Positions 54,360 to 62,384 are shown, numbered from the stretch's first letter. The stretch is 64,000 nucleotides of DNA from Guptibacillus algicola (GCF_020171805.1 NZ_JAIVAF010000001.1:1352234-1416233), one strand, 5' to 3'. The notes: generated from the letters alone by a model not told the origin. Made by a program: numbers and translations.

Positions 54360-54486
54360 AGCTTGCTAAAATACTAATGAGAGCGCCTACAATAATTGAA
54401 AAAACGGGTATTAAAGCATATCCTATGTGTTTGTTACGTTTCTTTTTCCATGCGATCTCTTCCGGAGTCATCCAAGTACCGTTCAT
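54358..54486 (-). CDS. 42-residue single-TM membrane protein
   Basis: Starts at ATG 54486 after GAGGG and reads MNGTWMTPEEIAWKKKRNKH followed by a TM helix (IGYALIPVFSIIVGALISIL). The positive-inside charge pattern places its N-terminus in the cytosol. It is convergent with microprotein 2 and shares its terminator. Similar short proteins with a TPEE-x-x-W-KKKR head occur in bacilli, but I know of no assigned function. Confidence 0.7.
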   Translation of the reverse strand: MNGTWMTPEEIAWKKKRNKHIGYALIPVFSIIVGALISILAS

Positions 54487-55193
54487 TACATCCCTCTTTT
54501 TCGAAATAATTTGTGATTATAAGTGGGTTCATTATAAGGTCGTTTTATTCACAAGTTATATTTTAGCATATTATGTATAAATGTGTAGCTAAATATGTGA
54601 AAAATTTATCTTTTATACCATAATATTCCTAAATATGGTGTTAAAACTCACAATAATCTGTGAGTTGTGTCAGATTTTGATCATTTCCCACCTCACTCTT
54701 TTTATCGGAAAGGAACCCAAATTTTTTAACCTTGTAATAAAAAATAGGTATATATAATTATTTGGAAATAATTATTTTCCTTCACTGTTTATGAGTAACT
54801 ACTTTAAATGTTGGTGAAGTAGTAAAAACAATTCGGCTTTTTCACCTATCAAACCCACCACATTAGGCGTCCATCAACCTACCATTTACAAATCCAATTG
54901 ACAAGGAGGGATTAGCACCAACTCAACACAATACTTTATACCCACTTCCTAGATAAGAATATAGTCACAAATTTTCCCCTTTTCCTCCCTTGATACCACC
55001 TCTTTCGTAGTCCGTATTTCCCCAATCACTTAATATTCCTCCAGTTATATTTTTAAATGAAGACCGTAGAAAACATAAGATTGAGTACACACCATCGAAT
55101 ATAGAGACCCCACAAGCTTTACACCATTTCAACTCTTATTCTTTTACAATCGAACCTAGGCAGGCACAAAACATTCTCGAAGGAGATACGATC
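54487..55193. other. Intergenic region upstream of the Cys-rich peptide operon
   Basis: About 700 bases with no convincing gene. It contains an 8-bp hairpin at 54646-54667 (AACTCACA/TGTGAGTT) without a T-tract. Near 54897 TTGACA occurs without a well-placed -10. The length suggests a complex control region for the operon that follows. Confidence 0.4.
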
Positions 55194-55709
55194 GTGGCGA
55201 TCCTTTTACCGACGGTTTGGCTCACTCTATTATTCGTCTTATATATCTACCAAAAACAGTTCAACAAAGAGCTTGAATTACTACCAGCTGAAGAACAGAT
55301 CGGTATCATTATGACTCACCCTATGGTTGGGGAAAGTATACAACATAAATTGGTGGATACTTTCGATGCTTCGCATTCCATTGTTCTCATTGCAAGTGAA
55401 CGATGTAATTATTGTGCATCAGAAATAGAGGAGCTTCTTATAGAAAACAAAACGACGCAGCTACCTATTATTGTTGGAGTTGTAGATGATGAAAAAGAGG
55501 CTGGGGCAAAATCAAAGTATAAACAATATGAAGAAGCTGTTACTTTAACCGAAATTGAAGAAGAAACATTAGTAGAGTTAAATATTCACCAATATCCTAC
55601 ATTGTTATTAGTAGATGATAAGGGCATTGTTCTTGAAGAGTCTGGTTGGAATCGAGCACTCTTTCTACATTATGAGAAATTGAAAGGGGGTGAAAGATAT
55701 GTTGAATAA
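55194..55709 (+). CDS. Membrane-anchored thioredoxin-like protein
   Basis: A 171-residue protein starting at GTG 55194, eight bases after AAGGAGA. One N-terminal TM helix (LLPTVWLTLLFVLYIYQ) leads to an external thioredoxin-like fold with the active-site Cys pair in SERCNYCASEIEEL and the cis-Pro segment HQYPTLLLVDDKG. It would oxidise or rearrange disulfides outside the membrane. Its stop lies 11 bases inside the start region of the six-Cys peptide gene, so the two are translationally linked and the peptide is its likely substrate. Confidence 0.82.
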   Translation: MAILLPTVWLTLLFVLYIYQKQFNKELELLPAEEQIGIIMTHPMVGESIQHKLVDTFDASHSIVLIASERCNYCASEIEELLIENKTTQLPIIVGVVDDEKEAGAKSKYKQYEEAVTLTEIEEETLVELNIHQYPTLLLVDDKGIVLEESGWNRALFLHYEKLKGGERYVE

Positions 55710-55875
55710 GCTTCTAGGTGTGAAGCCAAATGGTTACCCTTGTGATTCAAAAACAAAGCGCACTTATTGTGGCGCTGTTTGTAACCTTGATGGTGATCGT
55801 TCTTGGCAAACCTCTTACTATGATAGCGTAACTGGGAAAACGTGTAAGACGATCCATCATTCTTGCACTTGCTAA
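55699..55875 (+). CDS. Six-cysteine peptide, defensin-like bacteriocin candidate
   Basis: A 58-residue peptide from ATG 55699, six bases behind GGGGGTG; an in-frame ATG at 55690 has no such site. The N-terminal MLNKLLGVKPNG is followed by six Cys at 15, 24, 28, 49, 56 and 58: C-x8-C-x3-C-x20-C-x6-C-x-C. The CxxxC plus CxC arrangement is that of CS-alpha-beta defensins; plectasin has C-x10-C-x3-C-x10-C-x6-C-x-C. There is no double-glycine leader and no Sec signal, so export would need the dedicated ABC protein encoded next. Disulfide enzymes flank it. The fold and activity are inference. Confidence 0.7.
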   Translation: MLNKLLGVKPNGYPCDSKTKRTYCGAVCNLDGDRSWQTSYYDSVTGKTCKTIHHSCTC

Positions 55876-55889
55876 TCTAGTCACTACAT

Positions 55890-55913
55890 AGACCAGGAAT
55901 TCGTTCCTGGTCT
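55890..55913 (+). terminator. Hairpin between the peptide gene and the ABC exporter gene
   Basis: Perfect 10-bp stem AGACCAGGAA/TTCCTGGTCT with a stable TTCG tetraloop, without a T-tract. It is likely to be an mRNA stabiliser or weak attenuator that raises peptide message over the genes behind it. Confidence 0.6.
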
Positions 55914-55937
55914 AAAATCTTATTTGGCGGTAATGCG

Positions 55938-57725
55938 ATGAATATAACGTACTTACAGAAAAGCTTCGCTTTCGTATGGAAAATCAGTCCACTGTGGTTT
56001 CTAGCTTCAATCATCATCAGGTTGATTACTGGATTACTACCATTAGCTGCATTGTGGGTGACGAAAGAGCTTGTCAATGCTGTTGCTTCAATCATCAGTT
56101 CGACTAACCCTGATTATGAACGTGCTTTTATCTTTCTGAGCCTTGAACTTCTCATTGTTGGCCTTGGTGCCACACTTAGGCATATATCCGAGATCTTCGA
56201 TGAGCAAATCGAAATCAAACTAGACTACAGCGTGGGAAAGCTCGTTTCAGAAAAGGCAGCATCCGTACCACTCAGCTATTTTGAAATACCTGAGTTTTAT
56301 AATCACCAGGAACGAATAAGTGGCAACTATGGAAACAAGCTTATGTCACCTGTGAAAAACGTGCTTGATCTCGGCCAGTATTCCATTAGCTTAATTACTT
56401 ATCTATCCTTTTTATTGTCATTTCATTGGGGACTCATGATCTTAAGTTCGATCGCAGCGATCCCGATTTTACTGATACAAACTCGTTTCGGAAACGAGAA
56501 GTTTTTCTTACTAAAGTTTCAAACTCGAAAAGCGCGAGAAGCCAATTTCTTAAATAACCTCTTGCATGATCGTCAATCGGCTAAGGAGATCCGACTCTTT
56601 AACCTCGGTCAGCGCTTTATTACGAAATGGGGACGCTTGTTCTTAGAGAACAATCACGAAATACTCGCCTTGTTAAAAAAGGAAAAAAAGGTTCAGATCA
56701 TATTAGATTTCTTTACTGCAGTCTTGTACAGTCTTTCTGCTGCAGTCGTCATCTGGCTGTTAAGAAGTCGCTCTTTAGGAATCGGAGAGTTTGTATCGAT
56801 TGGGCAAGCGATCAAAGGCTCTCAATCTTCCTTAAACATGATTGCATCCAACCTTGCAAGAATATATGAAGAAAATCTCTATATAGAAGATTTATTTGAA
56901 TTCCTAGATTTCAAAGATGAACGGTACACGTTATCTCATATTGAATGTACATATCCTTTTCCATCGAAACTTCAAAAAGGCATTTCTATCAAGAATGTTA
57001 GCTTTTGGTATCCTGACAGTGAAAAAATGGTGCTCGATAATGTTGATTTTGCGATTTCTCCTGGCGAGAAGATTGCGATCGTCGGAGACAACGGCTCTGG
57101 TAAGACAACTCTCGTTAAATGTCTTCTAGGATTATACCCCGTTAGCACTGGTGAAATTATCGTGGATGGGATCAACATCAACCAGTACGATCCTTCCACC
57201 TTGAAGCAGAGCATGACTGGAATCTTCCAAGATTTTATGCAGCTTCCTTTTTCAGTGAGAGACAATATTACCTTAGGTGACCTCGATCATCTCGATGATG
57301 ATTTATTGATGAGAAAAGTAGCGAAGCAATCTGGAATCTATGACACCATTCAAAAATTCCCTGATGGGTTCGAGACGAGATTAGGAAAACTTCTCGGCGA
57401 TGGAGAAGACTTATCAGGAGGCCAATGGCAAAAGCTCGCCCTATCACGTGCACTCTTTAGTAAGGCAAACATCATTATTCTAGATGAGCCGACAGCATCT
57501 CTTGATCCATTGACGGAACTGAAAATCTTCAACCAGTTCAAGCAGATAACAGAAGATAAAACGACAATCTATATTTCACACCGAATGGCAGCTGCGCGTC
57601 TCGCTGATCGGATCATCGTAATGAAAGAAGGAAGATTAGTTGAAGTCGGTAGCCACGAAGAATTACTTGCTCTTGGCAATGAATATTATGACATGTTCAC
57701 GAGCCAAGCGCAGTGGTATGCATGA
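55938..57725 (+). CDS. ABC exporter, half-transporter with fused ATPase
   Basis: A 595-residue protein. Six TM helices (about 15-310) are followed by an ATPase with Walker A VGDNGSGKTTLV (about 385), signature LSGGQWQKLALSRAL and Walker B IILDEPTASLD. It has no C39 peptidase domain, so it would not trim a double-glycine leader. Position 60 bases after the six-Cys peptide gene makes that peptide the probable cargo; lipid or drug export is the general alternative. It works as a homodimer. Confidence 0.85.
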   Translation: MNITYLQKSFAFVWKISPLWFLASIIIRLITGLLPLAALWVTKELVNAVASIISSTNPDYERAFIFLSLELLIVGLGATLRHISEIFDEQIEIKLDYSVGKLVSEKAASVPLSYFEIPEFYNHQERISGNYGNKLMSPVKNVLDLGQYSISLITYLSFLLSFHWGLMILSSIAAIPILLIQTRFGNEKFFLLKFQTRKAREANFLNNLLHDRQSAKEIRLFNLGQRFITKWGRLFLENNHEILALLKKEKKVQIILDFFTAVLYSLSAAVVIWLLRSRSLGIGEFVSIGQAIKGSQSSLNMIASNLARIYEENLYIEDLFEFLDFKDERYTLSHIECTYPFPSKLQKGISIKNVSFWYPDSEKMVLDNVDFAISPGEKIAIVGDNGSGKTTLVKCLLGLYPVSTGEIIVDGININQYDPSTLKQSMTGIFQDFMQLPFSVRDNITLGDLDHLDDDLLMRKVAKQSGIYDTIQKFPDGFETRLGKLLGDGEDLSGGQWQKLALSRALFSKANIIILDEPTASLDPLTELKIFNQFKQITEDKTTIYISHRMAAARLADRIIVMKEGRLVEVGSHEELLALGNEYYDMFTSQAQWYA

Positions 57726-57739
57726 TCGGAGGGGTTAGC

Positions 57740-58306
57740 ATGGAACTATTGTATCTTTTCTTACGGATAGGACTCGCATTGATCCTATTAACATCTGCTT
57801 ATACAAAGCTTAAGGACATGTACGGTCATGAGGAAAGTATTAGAAACTATGAAATTATCAAACCTGAGCTTGTTAAAGCAGTTGGAAAACTGAATGTCGC
57901 AGCTGAGTTTCTAATTGGCTCGTGTATTCTAGTTGGATTATTTTATCAGTTCAGTATCTTCCTTTCCATCTTGTTGTTGGGGGGTTATACGCTCGCAATC
58001 GTGATTAACCTCAAACGTGGAAGAACGGACCTCTCATGCGGATGTGGCGGAATCGTTGGCGAAAACCTTCTATCATGGAAGCTCGTCTTTCGAAATCTTG
58101 CCATTATGGCGGTTGCTTCCCTCCTTCTCATAGGTCATACGGAGATCGGAACTGTTGATGCTGTTATACGTGGTGAGCCTATCCAAGACGTTTATCCAGC
58201 GTATTTCTTCATTGCTTTTTGTGGAATAACCGTAGCTCTTATTAGCTTCATTATTGGGCGCGAACTAGTTACATTGAGAAGTCACTTTAAACGATTGCTA
58301 GCGTAA
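57740..58306 (+). CDS. MauE/DoxX-like membrane protein
   Basis: About 188 residues from ATG 57740, behind GGAGGGG; nine codons of open frame lie upstream and overlap the ABC gene. Four to five TM helices are present, with the MauE-type signature DLSCGCGGIVGENLLSWKLVFRN between helices three and four. MauE proteins pair with thioredoxin-like MauD proteins to form disulfides in exported proteins. The next gene is such a protein, so the two probably provide an electron path for oxidising the six-Cys peptide. Confidence 0.85.
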   Translation: MELLYLFLRIGLALILLTSAYTKLKDMYGHEESIRNYEIIKPELVKAVGKLNVAAEFLIGSCILVGLFYQFSIFLSILLLGGYTLAIVINLKRGRTDLSCGCGGIVGENLLSWKLVFRNLAIMAVASLLLIGHTEIGTVDAVIRGEPIQDVYPAYFFIAFCGITVALISFIIGRELVTLRSHFKRLLA

Positions 58307-58320
58307 AGGGGGAAAAAGAA

Positions 58321-58872
58321 ATGAATGCGAACTGGGAGCTATTGTCTCATATTGGATTGTGGATTTTCCTCTTTCTCCAATTCGCTGTTCTACTTTATTT
58401 TCTGAGACAGGTTACTCATTTTCTTAATCGATTTAGAAGTAATGGCAGCACCGTTGAGGAAAAAGCATTACAAAACGGTGAGCAAGCACCTCTCTTTCGA
58501 TCGAAGGATCAACATAACCAACCGATTTCTATGAATGATTTAAACGGAAAACATACAATTATGATTTTCAGCAGTGCTACATGCCCTACCTGCTCCACAT
58601 TACTGAACAATGTTCCACATCTTGCAGAACAATACGAGACGAATCTACTTATCGTTACTCAGGAAAAATTAGAGAAGGAATCTTGCCCTTCTATCGCTAA
58701 TACTTCTTATATCGTTGCACCAGAGATTTTTGAAATGTATTACATAAAAAAAGTTCCAACCATCTTCATCATTGATCCGGATGGTAAAGTCGCAGCTAGC
58801 GGAGACATGAATGAGCTCGACAATGTACTACGCATAGTTCCACAGAGAAAGGCTGGCTCAATCGCACAGTAG
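58321..58872 (+). CDS. MauD/TlpA-like membrane redoxin
   Basis: A 183-residue protein with an N-terminal TM helix (LLSHIGLWIFLFLQFAVLLYFL) and a redoxin domain: GEQAPLFRSKDQHNQPISMNDL, the CxxC site SSATCPTCSTLL, and the cis-Pro IKKVPTIFIIDPDGKV. It lies 14 bases after the MauE-like gene behind AAAGGGGGA. Two thioredoxin-like proteins (this and 55194) plus MauE in one operon strongly suggest that controlled disulfide formation is central to the product. It could act as reductant or oxidant; the sequence does not tell. Confidence 0.87.
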   Translation: MNANWELLSHIGLWIFLFLQFAVLLYFLRQVTHFLNRFRSNGSTVEEKALQNGEQAPLFRSKDQHNQPISMNDLNGKHTIMIFSSATCPTCSTLLNNVPHLAEQYETNLLIVTQEKLEKESCPSIANTSYIVAPEIFEMYYIKKVPTIFIIDPDGKVAASGDMNELDNVLRIVPQRKAGSIAQ

Positions 58873-58884
58873 AGGGGGTTCTTC

Positions 58885-59832
58885 ATGGCACGTTCATTTT
58901 TCACTAAAACAGCACTACAATTTTTACTCACTTCGATAGGGATCTTCCTCATCGGTTCACTTCCCTATCTTCTTTTCAATATGAAGTCACAGCTCGAAGT
59001 ACTCAAAATGATCGAGCGAAATGAGCTGAATAACACGCTCTTTCTTTCAGATAACATTGTTACGAACGTTGATGCGTACTTTGCTAACATTATCGATACG
59101 ATCGGAATCATTTTTTCTGGAAATGCAACGCAGTATTATGCGAGTGGGGGGCAATGGCCGCTTTTCCCAAAGTTTTGGGAAGCTTATATCCAATCGATGC
59201 AGTACTTGGTCGTCTCTCTATTCGTAGCTCTTGTATTCGCAATTCTCCTTACCATTCTGACGATGTTGTTACCTAGTAACAAAAGGGGCATCCCAAAAGC
59301 TTTTTTATTCATTATGGAATCATTACCTGATATTTTCATCATTCTTATTACTCAGATCGCCATCATTTGGATCTATAAGAAGACAGAAATTCTATTATTC
59401 AACATCACAAGTGGGTTTGGAGAACAAGCAATACTTTTGCCAGTGCTCGTCCTCTCTCTCCTACCTGCCCTCTACATCTATAAGTATTTACTTCTTTCTT
59501 TTGAAGATGAAGAGAAGCTTCTGTACGTTGAACTGGCTAGAGGAAAAGGATTGAATCGCAGTCGGATCTTACTCATACATATTTTCAGAAACTCGATTTT
59601 CACGCTTTTTAACCACTTCAAGGGAATCTTCCTTTTTGCGTTAGCGAATCTATTGATGCTTGAAGTCATCTTCGATATCAGCGGATTTATGACGTTCATC
59701 TTTGAGCACGGTGTCCTTAATAACGAAATCGTTACGATGGGACTGTTTATGATATTTCTTCCATCGTTTCTCTTTTTCACGATTATGCAATGGTTATTAA
59801 ATAAATCCTTTAATGTGATGGGTGATTCATGA
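58885..59832 (+). CDS. OppB-type ABC permease without partner ATPase
   Basis: A 315-residue permease with about six TM helices. After helix four comes an EAA-like loop, VELARGKGLNRSRILLIHIFRNSI, where it should meet an ATPase. Family relatives import oligopeptides. The region has no OppD/F ATPase or binding-protein gene, so it must borrow ATPases encoded elsewhere or serve another purpose, such as immunity or sensing. It overlaps the next permease gene by four bases. Confidence 0.8.
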   Translation: MARSFFTKTALQFLLTSIGIFLIGSLPYLLFNMKSQLEVLKMIERNELNNTLFLSDNIVTNVDAYFANIIDTIGIIFSGNATQYYASGGQWPLFPKFWEAYIQSMQYLVVSLFVALVFAILLTILTMLLPSNKRGIPKAFLFIMESLPDIFIILITQIAIIWIYKKTEILLFNITSGFGEQAILLPVLVLSLLPALYIYKYLLLSFEDEEKLLYVELARGKGLNRSRILLIHIFRNSIFTLFNHFKGIFLFALANLLMLEVIFDISGFMTFIFEHGVLNNEIVTMGLFMIFLPSFLFFTIMQWLLNKSFNVMGDS

Positions 59833-60830
59833 TGAAGAAGCTCTTGAGAAAACCGATGGTAATAGCAGGCGCCTTGTTTATCTTATTACTTCTCGTTGGA
59901 AGTTTCCTATATAGTGCCCTCGTAGAACCTCCCCAACCTGAGAAAATGCTCTATGATGGCAACGGTGATGTTGTTGCATTAGCACCGTTCCCACCTTCAG
60001 CCACGTTTCCACTAGGAAGTGATATTGATGGAAACAACTTTATGTTGAAACTTCTTGAAGGAGCGAAGTTTACGATTGGGCTTTCGATTATTGTAGCGCT
60101 AGGAAGAATGGTTCTTTCTTTCATAGGAGGCTATTTACTGTTTCTATTGCCAGCATCTTTTCGTAAATTTCTCGCGGGTCTTGCTGATACATTTCACTAT
60201 GCACCGGTTACGATTTTCACGTATGTGTTGATTGCCCCAGTAGTAATGACGTTCAGCTGGAGTTATAGCACACCAACGAAAATTATTTTCCCAATGCTGG
60301 TTCTGATGCTCATCAGTGTTCCTGTGCTATCGCTTTATGTACAAAAAGAACTCGATCTCATTGCGCAGAAGGAGTTCATTGATAGCGCGAAAGTAATGGG
60401 TGGTAGTCACTTTCATATTTTCAAAGCTCATATGGCCCCATTCTTGAACCCGAAGCTACTGATTATCTTCATCCAACAAGTGGGACAAGTACTGATCGTC
60501 TTTGCTCATCTTGGGTTATTGAGGGTATTCATCGGAGGCACAGATGTTAGAGTCCTTGAATATGACATTACCACTGGTGAAGCGACCACCGCAGCCTTTA
60601 CCATGTCGAACGAATGGGCGGGTTTGATTGCGCAGAACTTTCAGTATGTAAACTCATTCCCCTGGATGATCCTCGCCCCAGTGACGGCATTTGCGCTGAC
60701 GATTCTTGCGATTAATGGAATTGTCTATGGTCTGAAGTCGGGCCCAACGTATAAGAGGAAACGGAAGAAGACAAAAGCTCCAAATGTAAGCTATACAGTG
60801 AACGCGGAGAGTTTTGAATTACGGAATTGA
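59829..60830 (+). CDS. OppC-type ABC permease
   Basis: A 333-residue permease starting at ATG 59829 (ATGATG; either is possible) and overlapping the OppB-type gene. It has an N-terminal TM, an external loop with FPLGSDIDGNNFMLKLLEGAKFT (OppC-type G-x-D-x-x-G motif), five further helices and the EAA loop EFIDSAKVMGGSHFHIFKAHMAPFL. The two permeases would form one heterodimeric channel. The C-terminus is basic (TYKRKRKKTKA). The 42-bp palindrome starts at its stop codon and ends the operon. Confidence 0.82.
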   Translation: MMKKLLRKPMVIAGALFILLLLVGSFLYSALVEPPQPEKMLYDGNGDVVALAPFPPSATFPLGSDIDGNNFMLKLLEGAKFTIGLSIIVALGRMVLSFIGGYLLFLLPASFRKFLAGLADTFHYAPVTIFTYVLIAPVVMTFSWSYSTPTKIIFPMLVLMLISVPVLSLYVQKELDLIAQKEFIDSAKVMGGSHFHIFKAHMAPFLNPKLLIIFIQQVGQVLIVFAHLGLLRVFIGGTDVRVLEYDITTGEATTAAFTMSNEWAGLIAQNFQYVNSFPWMILAPVTAFALTILAINGIVYGLKSGPTYKRKRKKTKAPNVSYTVNAESFELRN

Positions 60831-60871
60831 TGAGAGATGGGGTCAGGCACGTGCCTGACCCCATCTCTCAT
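60830..60871. repeat. Perfect 42-bp palindrome with GTCAGGCACGTGCCTGAC core (terminator-like)
   Basis: Positions 60830-60871 read identically on both strands. The core GTCAGGCACGTGCCTGAC recurs at 63962-63979 in another palindrome with different flanks. It lies directly after the OppC-type gene and ends next to the stop of the small gene at 60873. It probably ends transcription from both sides, but it lacks long T-tracts. Confidence 0.75.
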
Positions 60872-60872
60872 A

Positions 60873-60971
60873 TCATTTATTTATATACCATTCGCTTAAA
60901 AGAATATATCCTGTTAACACAACCAGCGCAAACCAGAAAAACCAATCTGGTACGTACTCGAAACCAAACAT
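60873..60971 (-). CDS. 32-residue single-TM microprotein
   Basis: Starts at ATG 60971, six bases after GGGAGG, and reads MFGFEYVPDWFFWFALVVL, then TGYILLSEWYINK. It is one TM helix with aromatic ends and almost no soluble part. The overlapping longer open frame (60877-61086) has no ribosome site and an unnatural composition. The stop lies two bases from the 42-bp palindrome. Small proteins of this shape occur in bacilli, but the function is unknown. Confidence 0.7.
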   Translation of the reverse strand: MFGFEYVPDWFFWFALVVLTGYILLSEWYINK

Positions 60972-61072
60972 GGTTAACCTCCCAACGGGTGACTCCTATT
61001 TGAATATTATGGAATGTTTCTTTGTGTTTTTCAACTTTTATTAGATTCATCGTTAGAATAATAATTAAAAAC

Positions 61073-61086
61073 AGTGCCAGGCACAT
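61073..61086. repeat. Short relative of the palindromic repeat
   Basis: CAGTGCCAGGCACA contains an 11-base near-palindrome GTGCCAGGCAC, resembling the GGCACGTGCC centre of the two 42-bp palindromes nearby. It may be a degenerate copy. Confidence 0.35.
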
Positions 61087-61223
61087 GTCTTACAATAGAT
61101 TTTAATTACTATTTATGTAAACTAATGAAATAGTTACTAAATTAAAATAAAATAAGGGTTGTACAATCTACGATGCACTTATTTAAGTAGGGATCATCCT
61201 ACTCTATAAAGGGAGTTTTAAAG

Positions 61224-62243
61224 GTGTTAACAATCAAGAATCTTGAAAAGCAGATAAAAAATGAGGTTATCTTTCCGAAGTTTGATTTGGTTATCGAAAA
61301 GGGACAGACTGTTTCGCTTCATTCAGCCGTGAATGTAATCAACGAATTACTTAATGTCTTAACTGGTAGAGTCCCTATTTTCCAAGGAACGATTCGCTTA
61401 GAGGGAAAGGATATTACAAAGCCCAACTTAAACATAGGCGTTTCATTCTTAAAGGGTGGCGTTTATGAGCGACTAAGTGTGCTTGATAACTTAAAATTTT
61501 ATAACGGGTTATTTGGATCGAATCAGACTGTTGATGAAGTGCTCCACCTTGTCCAGCTCGAAGATAAGAAGAATGAGAAAGTGAAGAAGCTCTCTTATTC
61601 AGAAGTAAGAAGGATTCAATTTGCTAGAATCATTTTTCAAGATCCTTTGTTGTTTGTTTTTGAAGAACCTGATCAAAGTGTCGACATGGAAACGAAAAGA
61701 GTGTTTCTGAAAATCTTGAAGCACATACAAGAGCAGCAGAAGAGCGTATTGATTCTCACTGGAAATATCGAAAGTGCGATAACACTTGCAGATACAGCTT
61801 ATCGGTTGAATGGGAAAGGCCTGCACGCGTTACAAATCGAAAGTGAACAGCCTACCTTTGCGGATTTAGAGGATGAAGAAGACGAATCAAACGAACCTCT
61901 TTCACCATCTTTCACATTCAATAAAATTCCTGCCAAAGTTGAGAAGAAGATTCTATTGTTTGACCCTAACGAAATCGATTATATCGAAAGCTCCGGAGGC
62001 GACGTTACCATCCATGTGAGGGGCGAAGGGTTCCAGGGATATTTTACCCTAACCGAATATGAAGAAAAACTAGCTTCATATGGTTACTTTCGATGTCACA
62101 GATCGTATCTCGTTAACTTACAAAAAGTAACAGAGGTCATTACCTGGACAAGAAATGCATATGGACTCATTCTTGAAGATTCATCAGAACTCCCTTTGTC
62201 TAAGAATAAAATGGCTACCCTGAAAGAAATCATCGGCATTTAA
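61224..62243 (+). CDS. LytTR regulator fused to a degenerate ABC ATPase domain
   Basis: A 339-residue protein starting at GTG 61224 behind GGGAG. Residues 1-205 follow an ABC ATPase outline (ITIKNLEKQ-like start, Q-loop region GVSFLKGGVYERLSVLDNL, LSYSEVRRIQFARI for the signature, LLFVFEEPDQSVD for Walker B). The P-loop, however, reads LHSAVNVINELL, with no G-x-G-K-S. After an acidic linker, residues 240-339 are a LytTR DNA-binding domain (IDYIESSGGDVTIHV ... FRCHRSYLVNL). It would sense, or bind to, an ABC transporter rather than hydrolyse ATP. A direct-repeat array ahead of the next gene is its probable target. Confidence 0.85.
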   Translation: MLTIKNLEKQIKNEVIFPKFDLVIEKGQTVSLHSAVNVINELLNVLTGRVPIFQGTIRLEGKDITKPNLNIGVSFLKGGVYERLSVLDNLKFYNGLFGSNQTVDEVLHLVQLEDKKNEKVKKLSYSEVRRIQFARIIFQDPLLFVFEEPDQSVDMETKRVFLKILKHIQEQQKSVLILTGNIESAITLADTAYRLNGKGLHALQIESEQPTFADLEDEEDESNEPLSPSFTFNKIPAKVEKKILLFDPNEIDYIESSGGDVTIHVRGEGFQGYFTLTEYEEKLASYGYFRCHRSYLVNLQKVTEVITWTRNAYGLILEDSSELPLSKNKMATLKEIIGI

Positions 62244-62249
62244 CGTGCT

Positions 62250-62345
62250 CCACTCGTCTAGATATGGACGCCATTCACGGTTATTCATGCTCCATTCGAC
62301 CTTTTCAGCCTCCATTTAACGGTATTTTAGTGCCTCCTAATCGTT
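62250..62345 (+). promoter_or_regulatory. Array of direct repeats spaced 20-22 bases (candidate LytTR operators)
   Basis: CCACTCG (62250), CCATTCA (62271), CCATTCG (62292), CCATTTA (62312) and a weaker TCCTAATCG (62333) repeat at two-helical-turn spacing. LytTR proteins bind direct repeats with about this period. The array fills the gap between the LytTR gene and the ABC exporter genes. Confidence 0.6.
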
Positions 62346-62384
62346 GTTCGGATAATCTTAGGTTACAAACAACGAGGAGGGTTC

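Noticed and set aside
54377..54580. 67-codon plus-strand open frame
   Set aside because: It is the antisense shadow of the 42-residue minus-strand gene, which has a ribosome site and a clear TM helix.
60877..61086. 69-codon open frame on the minus strand
   Set aside because: No ribosome binding site and unlikely composition. The overlapping 32-residue frame at 60873-60971 has proper signals.
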